Shown piece after piece: positions 1 to 10,508 of a stretch of 64,000 bases of DNA. A model generated the notes under the pieces. That model was given only the letters and a program-made list of their open reading frames with translations. It searched no databases and had not been told where the DNA came from. Every line of letters begins with the position of its first letter. The first letter of the stretch is position 1. Source of the stretch: Scheffersomyces stipitis CBS 6054 (lineage: Eukaryota > Ascomycota > Pichiomycetes > Serinales > Debaryomycetaceae); assembly GCF_000209165.1 (NCBI RefSeq), contig NC_009044.1, positions 1,302,001 through 1,366,000 on the forward strand. Direction: 5' to 3'. The position numbers were made by a program, and so were the translations under genes.

Positions 1-238
1 AAAGATCTTCAACTTGTCAGAATTGAGTGTCGGTCTCTTCTGCTGTAGATCTTACCTCTTCCTAAATTTCTGTATAATGTTCTTTGGAGTTCTGCATATA
101 ACGATTCACTTAAAAACCTTCGCAACAAAGAGTTCACTTCTTCATTGATATTGAACTCTTAGTATCGTAAGCAAAAAAACGAAGAATACTTCCAGACAGT
201 AGAGAGTCTATTCAAACCCTGACGTATTTTAGTATGGC

Positions 239-244
239 AAAAAA
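239..244 (-). terminator. Pol III T-run terminator of the tRNA-Val/tRNA-Gly unit
   Basis: Six consecutive A on the plus strand, so T6 on the transcribed minus strand, two bases past the 3' end of tRNA-Gly. It is the only run of four or more T near the two tRNAs on that strand. Confidence 0.75.
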
Positions 245-246
245 GA

Positions 247-317
247 TGCGCAAACCCGGAATCGAACCGGGGGCCCAACGATGGCAACGTTGGATTTTAC
301 CACTAAACCATTTGCGC
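247..317 (-). tRNA. tRNA-Gly (anticodon GCC)
   Basis: On the minus strand these 71 bases fold as a complete cloverleaf. The seven-pair acceptor stem (GCGCAAA with TTTGCGC) is perfect, the anticodon stem encloses loop TTGCCAT with anticodon GCC, and the B-box reads GGTTCGATTCC. The discriminator base is A. A run of six T on the minus strand (239-244) directly follows and would serve as the Pol III terminator. It lies 15 bases downstream of tRNA-Val with no terminator between, so the two are probably one transcript. Confidence 0.95.
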
Positions 318-332
318 AACAAGAAATAGGAA

Positions 333-406
333 TGATTCCGCCCAGGATCGAACTGGGGACGTTCTGCGTGTTAAGCAGATGCCATAACCAACTAGACCAC
401 GCAACC
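333..406 (-). tRNA. tRNA-Val (anticodon AAC)
   Basis: A 74-base minus-strand cloverleaf with anticodon AAC in loop CTTAACA, a normal T-arm (CCCAG-TTCGATC-CTGGG) and D-arm. The acceptor stem carries a G5-G68 mismatch next to two A-U pairs and a G2-U71 wobble. Yeast tRNA-Val(AAC) normally pairs at 5:68, so this copy is slightly off consensus. No run of four T follows its 3' end before tRNA-Gly. Confidence 0.92.
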
Positions 407-412
407 ATTTCT

Positions 413-759
413 TGTTGAACATCATACTGTATATCAATGTGAATTCAAAAAATCACGTGCTGAATTACGCGTGATATGCACGTGACTTTAGTTTTTTCAT
501 ATATTTCAATGTATGCCACTACGTTAAGAAAAAGGAGTATCATCAAGGTGCTAGCTCAACTAGAAGACTTAACCTTTGGGTTTAATCTAACATCTAGTAT
601 GGAACAGAGAAATATTTATTGATCACACTAAGGTTTTCCTGCAAAGATTGTCAATTGTTTAATTCTATACAAGAAAAGATCTACTAAGTCTAACGACTCA
701 GCCTCCTATGTTCTAGAAATCAATTCGAATAAGCCGTACTCGGAGAATAACAATCAACA
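413..759. mobile_element. possible solo LTR next to the tRNA pair
   Basis: A 347-base segment begins TGTTGA and ends TCAACA, the inverted termini typical of yeast retrotransposon LTRs. It lies seven bases upstream of the tRNA-Val 5' end, the usual place for such elements. The length suits a sigma- or delta-like LTR. I see no convincing five-base target duplication and no second copy in the window, so this is only a candidate. Confidence 0.3.
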
Positions 760-1778
760 ACTAGGTAGACTTCAAGCTGTGGAATCTGTCAGCTGTTATG
801 GCTGTGGCTGGGATTCTTGCAACTGATGGCATTACTTTGACTTTTTGAATGTACAAAGTCACGTGCCACAAATTGTAGCCCACTCGTTTTTATCGTAATG
901 CATATGCAGCCATACTTTGGGGGTTGCCCAATCTTGTACAAATCAAACATTCAAAAGATTGTTAGACGATACTTGTCTTTAAGAACGTGGGAGATCAAAG
1001 TAACTCAGCAGAACTGGTTGCATGTTTTAGAACAATAAGAATTGTTTCATTTTGTTTTGTTTTGATCCCATAATGGTGGAGTACTTTGTGAAATTTCAGA
1101 ATGGCAGATCTCACCAAATGCAGGCTCGTATTTTCTGAAAAATGGCTGGCCATACAATCCGCATAAGTTATTCCAGTTATACTTGAATGGACATGGAAAT
1201 GCACTTCAATGCTCGTTAAGTTGAGTTATGGATTACAGTTGTATTTTTTATTGATGTCCAAGACAAACACGCATTCCCTAGAGAAAGCTGCATTCTCTAT
1301 AGAAAGGGATAAAAATATTTAGAAATAGACGCAGAAAATCAATAAACCAAAGCCGAACAAGTTTCCCCACTAAGAAATATCTCCCCTTAAACCAATGGCC
1401 ATTAGTACGTGACCCCTGTTTAAGTTCTGACATGGATAGGGGCTGACTTGCCGTTAATTTATGAGTCCATTTACTGCTGTATCATGTTTATATGTCCTGT
1501 ACCTACACATCAGCTGTTACAGTAGAAGGGTGTCAAAGGTGTGTGATTGTAGTTCTCGATAATCAGGCAAGAAGTTGTAGAACTATACAACGAAACAAGC
1601 TAGCTAGACTAACGTGGCGACATACATACTAATACAAAAAATGGAGAGCAGAGTATCGTATCTAAAAGATAAGTAGGTATCAGGGTTGCAACCAAAAAGA
1701 AACTATTGGTTGCGAAAAAAGATATTATTCTCAACTGCACTAAAAGAGATATTATATTATCCTTTTAAAATTGCCAGC
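760..1778. other. intergenic, no gene seen
   Basis: AT-rich sequence with only short, characterless open frames on either strand. It is the 3' flank of the wall-protein gene that ends at 1779. I see no tRNA, no splice-signal pair and no tandem repeat. Confidence 0.6.
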
Positions 1779-2570
1779 CTAGAACAAAAGGGCAGCCAAT
1801 GGGAGAATGACCACGGCAAGGAAAGAGTTTCCAACAACGTTGTTGCCGGCGGCGGCACCTTCGAAGGTGGAAAGGGTGCCGTTACTTGGAATACCAGTTG
1901 GAACGCTAGCAGGAACGGTGGCATTTCCGTATGGTGGAGCTGGAGCAGATGCGATGGTGGTGTAGACAGTAAGGAATTCGTTAACAGTGATGGTGCTTCC
2001 CTCGGCTGGGGCAGCTGGGGCTGGGGTTTCAACTTCAACTGGAGCAGCTGGAGTTTCTGGAGCAGCTGGAGCAGCAGGAGTTTCTGGAGCAGCTGGAGCT
2101 TCAGGAGCAGCTGGAGTTTCAGGAGCAGCAGGAGCTTCAGGAGCGGCAGGAGTTTCAGGAGCGGCAGGAGCTTCAGGAGCAGCTGGGGTTTCAACTGGAG
2201 CAGCTGGGGTTTCAGGAGCAGCAGGAGCTTCTGGAGCTGGAGTCTCTGGAGCTGGAGCTGGGGTGGTGTCAGATTCTGGACAGGTAGTGGTGGTAAGAGT
2301 TTCAACTACGCTGACAGTGTCGGTTTGTGGTGGAATAGCAGCAGAAGTGTCAGATTCTGGACAGTAAGTGGTGGTGGAAGTGTCGATGACTTCAACAGTG
2401 ACAGTGCTGACCTGAGTAACAGGAACAGAGGTTAAGGTGCAGACTTCATCGCTACAGGAGGTGATAGTAATGACAGTAACTTCTGAGACAGTGACAGTGG
2501 AGTTGACATAGGCGGCCTGGGCTGAAGCAGCCATGGCGGTAGCGGCTACGATTGGAGTTAACTTAACCAT
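1779..2570 (-). CDS. GPI-anchored cell-wall protein with Pro/Ala repeats
   Basis: 263 residues. A signal peptide (about residues 1-19, ending ASAQAA) leads into a Cys-containing block of the flocculin type 3 kind, recognisable by VTITSCSDEVC and, about 30 residues later, TTTYCPES. A long run of AAPETPAAPEAP-type repeats follows (roughly residues 105-180). The C-terminus is a GPI signal: small residues (EGAAAGNN) and then a hydrophobic tail (VVILPLAALLF). This layout is that of Candida-type wall mannoproteins anchored to beta-glucan. It resembles the next gene (4384-5565) in the Cys block and in the TFEGAA segment before the GPI site, so the two look like paralogues. Individual function (adhesion or structure) cannot be read from the sequence. 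Confidence 0.88.
   Translation of the reverse strand: MVKLTPIVAATAMAASAQAAYVNSTVTVSEVTVITITSCSDEVCTLTSVPVTQVSTVTVEVIDTSTTTYCPESDTSAAIPPQTDTVSVVETLTTTTCPESDTTPAPAPETPAPEAPAAPETPAAPVETPAAPEAPAAPETPAAPEAPAAPETPAAPEAPAAPETPAAPAAPETPAAPVEVETPAPAAPAEGSTITVNEFLTVYTTIASAPAPPYGNATVPASVPTGIPSNGTLSTFEGAAAGNNVVGNSFLAVVILPLAALLF
2030..2290 (-). repeat. tandem repeats encoding Pro/Ala/Glu/Thr units
   Basis: Near-identical short units (minus strand GCTCCTGAA / GCTGCTCCAGAA) encode alternating PEAPAAP and PETPAAP. The bias keeps all other frames open here, so several overlapping open frames are artefacts. The copy number probably varies between strains. Confidence 0.85.
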
Positions 2571-2675
2571 CTCGAGTAAAGAATTAAAGAATGTATAGAG
2601 TTGGACTTGAGTACTAACAGTTAGAGAGAAAAGATATGAAAATAGCTACAAGTACATAAGGGGAGCAAGCTTGTT

Positions 2676-2681
2676 TATATA
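2676..2681 (-). promoter_or_regulatory. possible TATA box of the wall-protein gene
   Basis: TATATA about 105 bases upstream of the ATG at 2570. It is bracketed by a seven-base inverted repeat (GCTTGTT 2669-2675 and AACAAGC 2687-2693). Position and sequence fit a TATA element; no functional evidence. Confidence 0.4.
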
Positions 2682-2693
2682 TTCTGAACAAGC

Positions 2694-4383
2694 AGAAGGA
2701 TCCATGCGGAGATCAGACGGTTTGGGCGATGTTTATTCAGAAAACAGAGCCGTCTGACCTTCTCCAGAGACAAAACAATAATACAGAACCGGTATTTACA
2801 TAATAAGACTAGTAAAGTTGCACGTCAGGCTGGGTGTCACGGTCAAAGAAGTCTGGTAAATGCTGCAACACCACCAAATTCGGAAGCTGGGGCCCTTTGT
2901 CAGATGCCAATTGGGCAATTTCTATAGCGATTCGAAACCATACACTACGGTTCGTCTACTAAAGTTGAAAAATGTACCCAAAACAGACCAACTTGGCGCA
3001 CTTCGTCACCTCATTGTCTGGAGAGCGCCCAAATAAGCTACAGACAAACAAAAAGGTTGTTTTGGAGAACGATCCAGCAGAAGATAGCAAGAAGGTCTCC
3101 CTACCAGCAGAGCAGGTCTCGAAAACTGAATTCAGCCAACGGCTTTTCCATGGAAACCTTCAGTAGAGCAGCGAGCTGCGATCTAATGTGTTGACCTGTG
3201 GGGTCGAATTCTGAAACCTCTATGCTCCTTGTAGTCCTCGCCTAAGCGCTATCTCCTACACGTCAGGACACAGGAATGGACACTCGGCTGCCGGGCACGA
3301 TAACTTAAATCACGGTAGCCGCCAACTAAATAATGGGGCGTGTAAAAAAACCGTCTAACTAAAACGTCGTGTATGTGGAAAACACCTTGTACCGACACTT
3401 GATCCGTCGGCTCAATGGGCTCTGTAGGCTTTGGGCCAAAGTCGGCTTTGGATCTGTGCTGATTGCTTATTGGACGGGGAGCACGACTGAAAAGTGGCAC
3501 AATCTGCGTCGCAGACAATCGATGCTCATGGCGAGAACAAGCCCTTTCAAAAAATCAATAATTCCAACAATACGATATCGTACAATAATGGCTGGAACCA
3601 CTCTCGTCCACCTCACAAGGGCGCCATTGTGCACTATTGTTTGTTTTCCGTGTCTGTGAATCGCGTTTGACTTCTTCTTTTTCCCGCCTCATTGTATGTG
3701 CGATCATTTTCGCGTTCCGCCCAGCAGAAAGTGACGCTGGCTGACAGCATTTTCCCCTAACCAGCATGCCCAAGCAACGTTCTCCGAGACGCCAATCACA
3801 AATTCTCGAAATCTAAAATCACGGCACGCCAAAAAATTTTTGCACAACTTTGCACCACAGCGCCCTGCCATTTCTGACAATGTCATATGCTTTACAGTTC
3901 TCTACAGAATTTGTGTGTACCAGTTAAACGTATATGTAATCTACTATGGTCATGTAATTATATTCCAAGACACTAAGTGAACAGGAGAAGTGAAGATGTA
4001 TAAAACAACCGGTAAAAAGTAAGCACTTTTTAATTTAACCGAAAATATGCAAGCCACGAAAGTAGGCGAAGACCCAGCAAAATCATGAATCATGAGGATG
4101 AAATAAGTTAAAGGTATGTGGTGCGAAAGAACACCTGTGAAATTAATGGAGAGTAACTCCAACGCCGACCCTGGATGATTTTGGAACGTAGCCCGGACTG
4201 AAATTCAGAGTTCACCAGAACCTGACGTTAGATTGTTCGGACTCAACATTTGGAACTAATTAACAAGTGATACAATGAAGGAAAACATAACCGCCTAATA
4301 TTAGATTATTCCGTTAATTACACCTTTATAATCAACATGTAATAATCTTTTATTAAAGTTTTGTAGAATTTTCACAACGAAAA
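2694..4383. other. intergenic between the two wall-protein genes
   Basis: About 1.7 kb with no open frame above 100 codons and no recognisable product. The left half is the upstream region of the gene ending at 2570. The right end is the 3' flank of the gene at 4384-5565. No RNA gene or repeat family recognised. Confidence 0.6.
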
Positions 4384-5565
4384 TTAGATCAAGTAAGCCA
4401 ATGGAATCAAGGCAATGGCAAGCAAAGACTTACCGTAGTTAGAAACAGCAGCACCTTCAAAGGTGTTGATTGGAGCAACAGTGGAACCTGGAGCGGAGGC
4501 AACAGTTTCAACACCTGGAGCAGCTGGAGCAGCTGGGGTGACTTCTGGAGCACCTGGAGCAGCTGGGGTTTGTTCAGCAGCAGCAACAGTCTCGGTAACA
4601 GCAACCAAAGTGGTGTAAGAGGTAACAACACCTTCAGTAGTCTTAGAAACAACGGCTGGGGTAGCTGGAACTGGGGTACCAGAAACGGTGACGTATGGAG
4701 TTTCTTCAGAAATTGGGCAGTAGGTGGTGTAGATGGTTTCAACACCTTCAACGGTGGTGGTAGCTTCAGATGGAGTAGCTGGGACAGTGGTCAAGACACA
4801 CTTGTCTTCCTTACAAGAGGTAATGGTGACAACGGTGGTAGAGAGTTCAGTAACTTCAGTAAGAGGACAGTAAGTAGTGTAAGAAGTGACAACACCGTTG
4901 ATGGTCTCAGTGGTGAGCTTTGGAGTAGCTGGGACAGTGGCCAAAGAACACTTGTCTTCAGAACAAGAAGTAATGGTGACAACAGTGGTAGCAACATCAG
5001 TGACAGTGGTAGCACCACCTTCGGAAGAAGCACCAGCACCAGTAGAAGCACCAGTACCTTCAGAAGAAGAGGAAGCACCAGTAGCGTCAACAACAGAGAA
5101 AGTAGTGTCACTAACCAAGGTACCGTCAAGAGTCTTCAAGGAATCAGCGAAGTCAGAAGCAGCATCTCTTTCGTTAAGTTCAACTTGCTTCAACAATCTC
5201 TTTCTGATAGAAAGAGTGGTGTTGGAAGCGAGGTGTTCTTCGACGTGGACTTGGTACAATGGGGCGTTAGCACCACCGTAAAGTTCGATGGCTGGGATTT
5301 CGATAGTTCTACCGGCGTTGACAATGTCAGTGAAGTATCTGATGTTGTTAACGATGGTGTAGTAGAATTCAACGTTGAAATCTTGGATAGAGTTGAATTC
5401 GAAGATAGTTGGCAATTCAGCTGGAATTGGGAAAGTACAGACACCAGTAGCCAAGTCAACAACTTGGACGGTGACACCGTTAACTTGACAAGCAACGTCT
5501 TGAGCGAGAGCCAATGGGGCAGTCAACAAGGCTGTGAAAGCAGCGATAGATCCGAGTCTAACCAT
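4384..5565 (-). CDS. GPI-anchored cell-wall protein with two flocculin-type Cys repeats
   Basis: 393 residues. A signal peptide (about 1-21, ending LALAQ) precedes an N-terminal domain of about 150 residues with two early cysteines, a KR-rich stretch (SIRKRLLKQ) and no family I can name. Two or more repeats follow, with the core TTVVTITSCSEDKC, then VPATP and TSYTTYCP about 30 residues on: the flocculin type 3 pattern of fungal adhesins. After an Ala/Pro-rich stalk (AAPGAPE) comes TFEGAAVSN and a hydrophobic tail, the GPI signal. Same strand and architecture as the gene at 1779-2570, so the pair probably arose by tandem duplication with divergence. Probable role: wall structure or adhesion. 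Confidence 0.88.
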   Translation of the reverse strand: MVRLGSIAAFTALLTAPLALAQDVACQVNGVTVQVVDLATGVCTFPIPAELPTIFEFNSIQDFNVEFYYTIVNNIRYFTDIVNAGRTIEIPAIELYGGANAPLYQVHVEEHLASNTTLSIRKRLLKQVELNERDAASDFADSLKTLDGTLVSDTTFSVVDATGASSSSEGTGASTGAGASSEGGATTVTDVATTVVTITSCSEDKCSLATVPATPKLTTETINGVVTSYTTYCPLTEVTELSTTVVTITSCKEDKCVLTTVPATPSEATTTVEGVETIYTTYCPISEETPYVTVSGTPVPATPAVVSKTTEGVVTSYTTLVAVTETVAAAEQTPAAPGAPEVTPAAPAAPGVETVASAPGSTVAPINTFEGAAVSNYGKSLLAIALIPLAYLI

Positions 5566-8500
5566 TTTTATTAATATAAGCGAGAGTAAAGGTTAAATTG
5601 TAAAGCCTATAAGAAGAGAAAAAAGTATTTTACAAATCAATTACAACCCAGGGGATTCCGTTCATTAAATATTGGCTGTAGATGGGAATTGCGATTAGCT
5701 TGTCTACTATGAGAGAAAGGTACAAAAAAAATATTTCGCATCCTTCCTCAAATTCAACAATAAGATCCCAAAAAGAAACACTACAGCTTTTTCCTGGTAG
5801 ACAGACTGCATTTGCATCAGATGCAGCAAGAAACATGCAACTCGCACTTGCAGGATACATAAAAAATATCCATACAGGAGAAAAGCTAATGTACACTTCT
5901 AGTTAAATTTCAAGGCTAACTCATTAGTAAGAAACTGGCTGGTAGTTTACAGAACGGAGCTGACAATGCGTGCTGAAGGACTAAGAATAGATACCATGAG
6001 CATCTACTTTCAAATCTCCCCAGAAAATGAAACTAGTTCCACGTTCTCATAAAGAGACTAGTTAATTGGGTATCGTTCCCGCCTGTTCATCAATTTACGA
6101 AGATTACACTTACATTGTGGATTTTTACACAGCGGTCCTTAATAAAGTGATGCCCACTAGTGTGTTGGGAAAAGCTCAATGGATGAGGAACATATCCTGA
6201 ACAATAAAAAAAATAATCACGAAATGTCATTGATACACAATTGACATTGAATTTTGGTTCACTTACAGAGAGAGGCCCACAGCTTCAACATATTTTCTAA
6301 TAATAATTATTCCACTTGCACTTTCCCAAAAGATCGCAAGTTCTCGTAAGGGATCGTAGAAGGGATAACTCTGGTATCCAACTAGAAGAGTTCTAAATTT
6401 AATCATAGGTTGTTTTCCGCGCCATCGTTGTGAAGTGCTGAGACTTGGTGGATCTAACTTTTATAGGTTCTTGTGCTTAATTGGGATCTACAACGTATGA
6501 ATTAGGCATCTCATCGATGACTGCCATTAGATGGCTTCAAGCACCAGAATTACGGTGCGGAAACAAGGTGCATCCATTGGTGTTATTTACGGGGTCTGAG
6601 TCATTGACAGGTACTTGTTTGGTGTTAGAAGTTGCAATGTTTTCTAGGTAGTGGTTACAATATTGGCCTACTTGGTTATCTAGCAATTATTTGGAAGTAC
6701 GATTTTTTCGATCTTTCAAAATATTTTGTGATCCACAAAATTGAGCGAATAGTATAATAAGAGATCGAAAAATATTTCGTTTTAGGAAGCATAGGTACCA
6801 TATAGGTTTGTATTCTTCAATAATATCGATATTATTTGAGTGACTTTGCTATTCCATCAATGATGAGAGAACGACACAGGATGGTTTAACAACTTCTTTT
6901 GCAACTGTCTAGACTACTTTGAAATTATTTACAGTCTACTTACATTGACAAATCGAGAATATTCAAAACAAATGATATAATTTCAACATGTCTAGATTAT
7001 TTATACGAGAATGCAACGGCCTGGTTGACTTCCAAGTAATCTAAGTGAAGCTAGATACACAGAGCAAGAACTCCATTTTCTTCTATATTTTTTTTGGTAT
7101 GTAAGGAGTAGAGGCATTTCTCAAAGTTCACATCATACACAACATGAGTGACTACTTTGTCCCCAACTGCACAAGTTGATGGTGAAAATTCCGATCTGTC
7201 GCTAGTTAGTTTTGTGAAGTTTCAGTACTGGGACGTTTGCATCAACTAGGGCTTGCAGAAGCTCAAATGGAACTTGACGAAAGATGAAATGGAGCATCCT
7301 TTGTCTGTTATTGGATCAGGAATGGTTCAATCGGTGGCTACGGAGATAACGAGACCGCAGCAAGCACATACATATGTTGATGACTATTATATATGAAGTT
7401 AGGCACGGAACTTTTAGAGGACTACCGAAGTGAAACTTACATGTAAAGCTACCAGAAGCCATGACAAGGTGGGACAATGAAGAATGCATTAGCCTAAGTA
7501 TAGCCCTACTTGACAAGGTATGGTTGACAAAATAAGCTGAATCGAATGATGTGCTCATGATGTACTAGGACCGGTAAGGAAAGTGAAACTACCGATTAAG
7601 ACATCGCTACAGAATCGTAGTTAGACACGCCTTACGGTGCTAAAAAGTTGTAGATGTTGGAGCCATCTCTATTTCTGGCCCGAATAGTACTGGTTCTCCA
7701 GACTAACCGAAACAAACGTGGGTCTGAAAACAAACTATCGGCTCGATTAGGCCCCATGTGTTGAACGCATGTGAGCAAGCGTGAAGATAACAACAACAAC
7801 GTAGCAATCGTAAGCTTAGAATTGCAAATGCGAGTAGAGAATACAATAGCCATATGTTAGGGATTTTAGGAAGCGTAGAGATCGAACTAGATAATAGCAG
7901 ATAATTGTGGTTGAACTAATCCGTTCAAATTGGACTCAACAGAGGGGCGACCAGATCACATTACGGTGTAAAATTATAGACTCAGAACTAGACAGAAAAC
8001 TAAAGACCAAGCAAAAGCTCCCATAAGTGACTTTGGCCTCTTAATTGGTGCTAAATTAATTACGAAAGAGGTCTACAGCTAATCTTTTAGGGGACAATTG
8101 TAAACAGAATTAGTGTGAACTCCTCCACTACAAAAAATATGTACCGACTGTAAGAAAATTCCTTATAGATAGAAAGCTAGAAAATTCTTATCAAGGAGGG
8201 CGAAGAAATGTATCGTACTAAAAAGTGAAGATTATGGGCACAAAGTGGGGAGAATGAGTTAACGGAAAAGTACGTCCACTTTATGCAGGTAATGCTGGCT
8301 CAAAAAACATGGTGAGATTTTGGTCCTGTACCTGGAGCTGGCTTCAGATAAGCAGCTCATCGCGCCCGAAGGAAATCTTGCGGCACAAGCCGGACAGTTT
8401 TTGGCAGCGTCACTTTCATGTCGAAGTCAATGCCATGTATATCTTGCATTGTGCCCTATTTGAAACTGAAATCGGACTTTTCTACCTAGTTAGTGGTTTC

Positions 8501-10508
8501 TTCGCTCAAACCACCCCTTCGACGTCAAGTACGGACCATGGCTTTAACCAGCGGAGGCACAAGATGTCCTGAACAAGGCGGAGTGCACAAGATGAATCTT
8601 GTAGTGCAGTTTCCGTGCTCGTAACCAATTTAGTCCGTAAATAATATTCTCAAATTTCAATGTATTCCTGTTTATAGTCTATAGAAGCGCATGGCGAGTG
8701 CAGGATATTAATTTATATTTTTTTCCAAAGTGGTTAAATCCCCCTTAAATCGCGAAATATTCTTTAGTATAATCCACCAGCTCCTGGAGTACCGTTCATA
8801 TCTGGGCTCCGCGCTCAACGAACTGGTGGGCGTAGCATGCGTTGCAGAATGTACGGCTTCCGTATGAACTTGAATGAGTCTTGGACTGATGACCTTTTTC
8901 AATTGACTCGCAACTGGGGTGCGTTTCTGTCCTTATGCCCTTAGATACTGCGGGAGACCCAGTAGAAGTGTGCAGCCTACGGATAGAATTTTCTTGCGGA
9001 TGTACACACAAGGAGTTAAATTGTCTCATCGCCAGATTATAAATAGACAATCCTAGCGATTGCTAAGTCAAGCCGGAACTGGACAATGTTTTTGCGAGAG
9101 TTGCACTATTGTTTATGGATGTATCGTTAGTTGTCGTGGAAGCGGCGTTGTTGTCATTGCCGTAATGCCTCTGTGGAAAATATCAAATCGCATGGATTAT
9201 CAGCCACCCCAAGGATGGAGGTAGAATCGATGTTTGGTGAAATTTTCACGTTCCGGTGCATAGCGTCTAATTCTTCTCACTATTTTGTAACTGATTCTTC
9301 CATTATGACATCTTGGTGCATTAAATTGCACGCGTATGTACAATGTGTTGAGAATCTCAATGTTGAAAGGGCCAGAAACGCGAGTTTCACCGAACAACCA
9401 CTCCTTGCTCATGTAGCCCAGGAGGAACAATAAACGCCAGTAATAATATTATAGCGGACGCCACATTCGATCTCGTGGTCTAGCTTCTATTATTCAGGCT
9501 ACTGTAAGGTCCACGTTTTTCTGAAACTACAAGAATAGGCACAACAATGTGGATTTTCCTCGAGGCCATAACCGTTTAACATTTAACGGAGTTTCTTGTT
9601 TAGATTTCATGGCAATATTTTGAATGAGTAGACACCAGCAAAAATTGCAAGAGGTGGAGAAATGCCTTCAACATCTTAATAGGCCATGTAAATCTACGGG
9701 CGGGCTCTTGTTCCACCATCTGCTTGTGCTTAGGAATATTATTCCGTCTCCGGTTTCGTATCTAATTCATATTATTCTCTACTAATTCAAGTTCTGCCAT
9801 TAGTTCTCGTAGCCAGTCCTAATTCTGACTCTCTTTCCCAATTTTGATTGCTCGAAGCATGTGGAAGCATTAGTAATGTTCGTCATCGCCCCCGAAGTCA
9901 AGGTACTTTCTTGAGTTTTGGATCGACAGACTTATTTAGGAACTGCGGGCGTTAAGGTGCCTGTTTTAGTTTCGTAAGCTGCAGATAACAAGAATACCAA
10001 CCTCTTACAATGCCAATCTCTGCTATCTACCGTTTGTAACAGATAGATCCAGCAGATGAGCGCTTGAGGCGTGCCGCGGCCTCAGAAATGACCAGTTTTG
10101 ACAGAATCGTACAAGCAAGCAAAGAAGCTAGGTTACGAGCTGGTTTATTATTACACAAGTATAATACACAAGAGGTAGAAGCAGTGATGTCATATGATTT
10201 CGCTGCGTGGAATAAGTAGCTGCTGATTCGGCTGCCACGTCAAAAGTGAGGCGCCATCGGGCTGTATGACTGGAATCCAGTGGATCTGATCCAGCTTTTG
10301 ATTAGGTGCTGGTGCTGGGTGCTGGTTCTGGATTACTGTAGTAGTTACCGAAGGTTTACTGATTTTTATGTAGCTTGAAGTTTTCTTATGCCTGTACTAA
10401 CTTTTTACTGTTACCTGTGCTAAAGAGTACCCTTTGCGTGTGAGAAGTTTATACTGTAGAGTTTATGCTGGTCTCGGAAGAGTTCAAGTTCTGTTTCTAT
10501 ACGATCGA
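5566..10508. other. 5-kb stretch without an intact gene
   Basis: The longest gene-free stretch in the window. All open frames are short and have unconvincing composition. Weak frame-shifted similarity to Ty1/copia integrase and reverse transcriptase is visible on the minus strand near 8340-9060 (separate entry); the rest I cannot assign. It separates the wall-protein gene (whose promoter is just above 5565) from the 3' end of ANP1. Confidence 0.6.
8340..9060 (-). mobile_element. degenerate Ty1/copia-like pol relic
   Basis: Read on the minus strand, fragments in shifting frames resemble copia integrase in the right order: LLVCTSARKFYP (near 9010, cf. the RTDNGGEF block), KGIRTETHPS (near 8940), TEAVHSATHA and PTSSL plus PRYERYS (8870-8795, cf. 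EAV..A.YL.NR.PTSAL...TPYE). Further along, near 8455-8358, MQDIHGIDFD with TVRLVPQDFLRA recalls the GIDY...IRLL part of copia reverse transcriptase. Stops and frameshifts interrupt everything, so it is dead. Each match alone is weak; the collinear order is the main support. LTRs were not found. Confidence 0.4.

Noticed and set aside
1686..2435. Long overlapping frames (plus 1686-2435 and 1987-2367, minus 1757-2305) at the wall-protein gene
   Set aside because: They exist because the Pro/Ala repeat keeps all frames open. The products are low-complexity Ser/Trp, Ala/Gly or Leu/Pro strings without signals, while the 1779-2570 frame has a signal peptide, Cys block and GPI site.
4570..5574. 334-codon plus-strand frame opposite the second wall-protein gene
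   Set aside because: It is the shadow of a biased coding region and gives an implausible Ser/Asp/Trp-rich sequence.
7370..7384. Plus-strand TYVDD reminiscent of the reverse-transcriptase catalytic motif
   Set aside because: Strand is opposite to the copia relic, flanking sequence has stops and no RT similarity. Five residues can occur by chance.
8309..8572. 87-codon plus-strand frame
   Set aside because: Composition is uninformative, and the opposite strand has better though weak similarity to copia reverse transcriptase.
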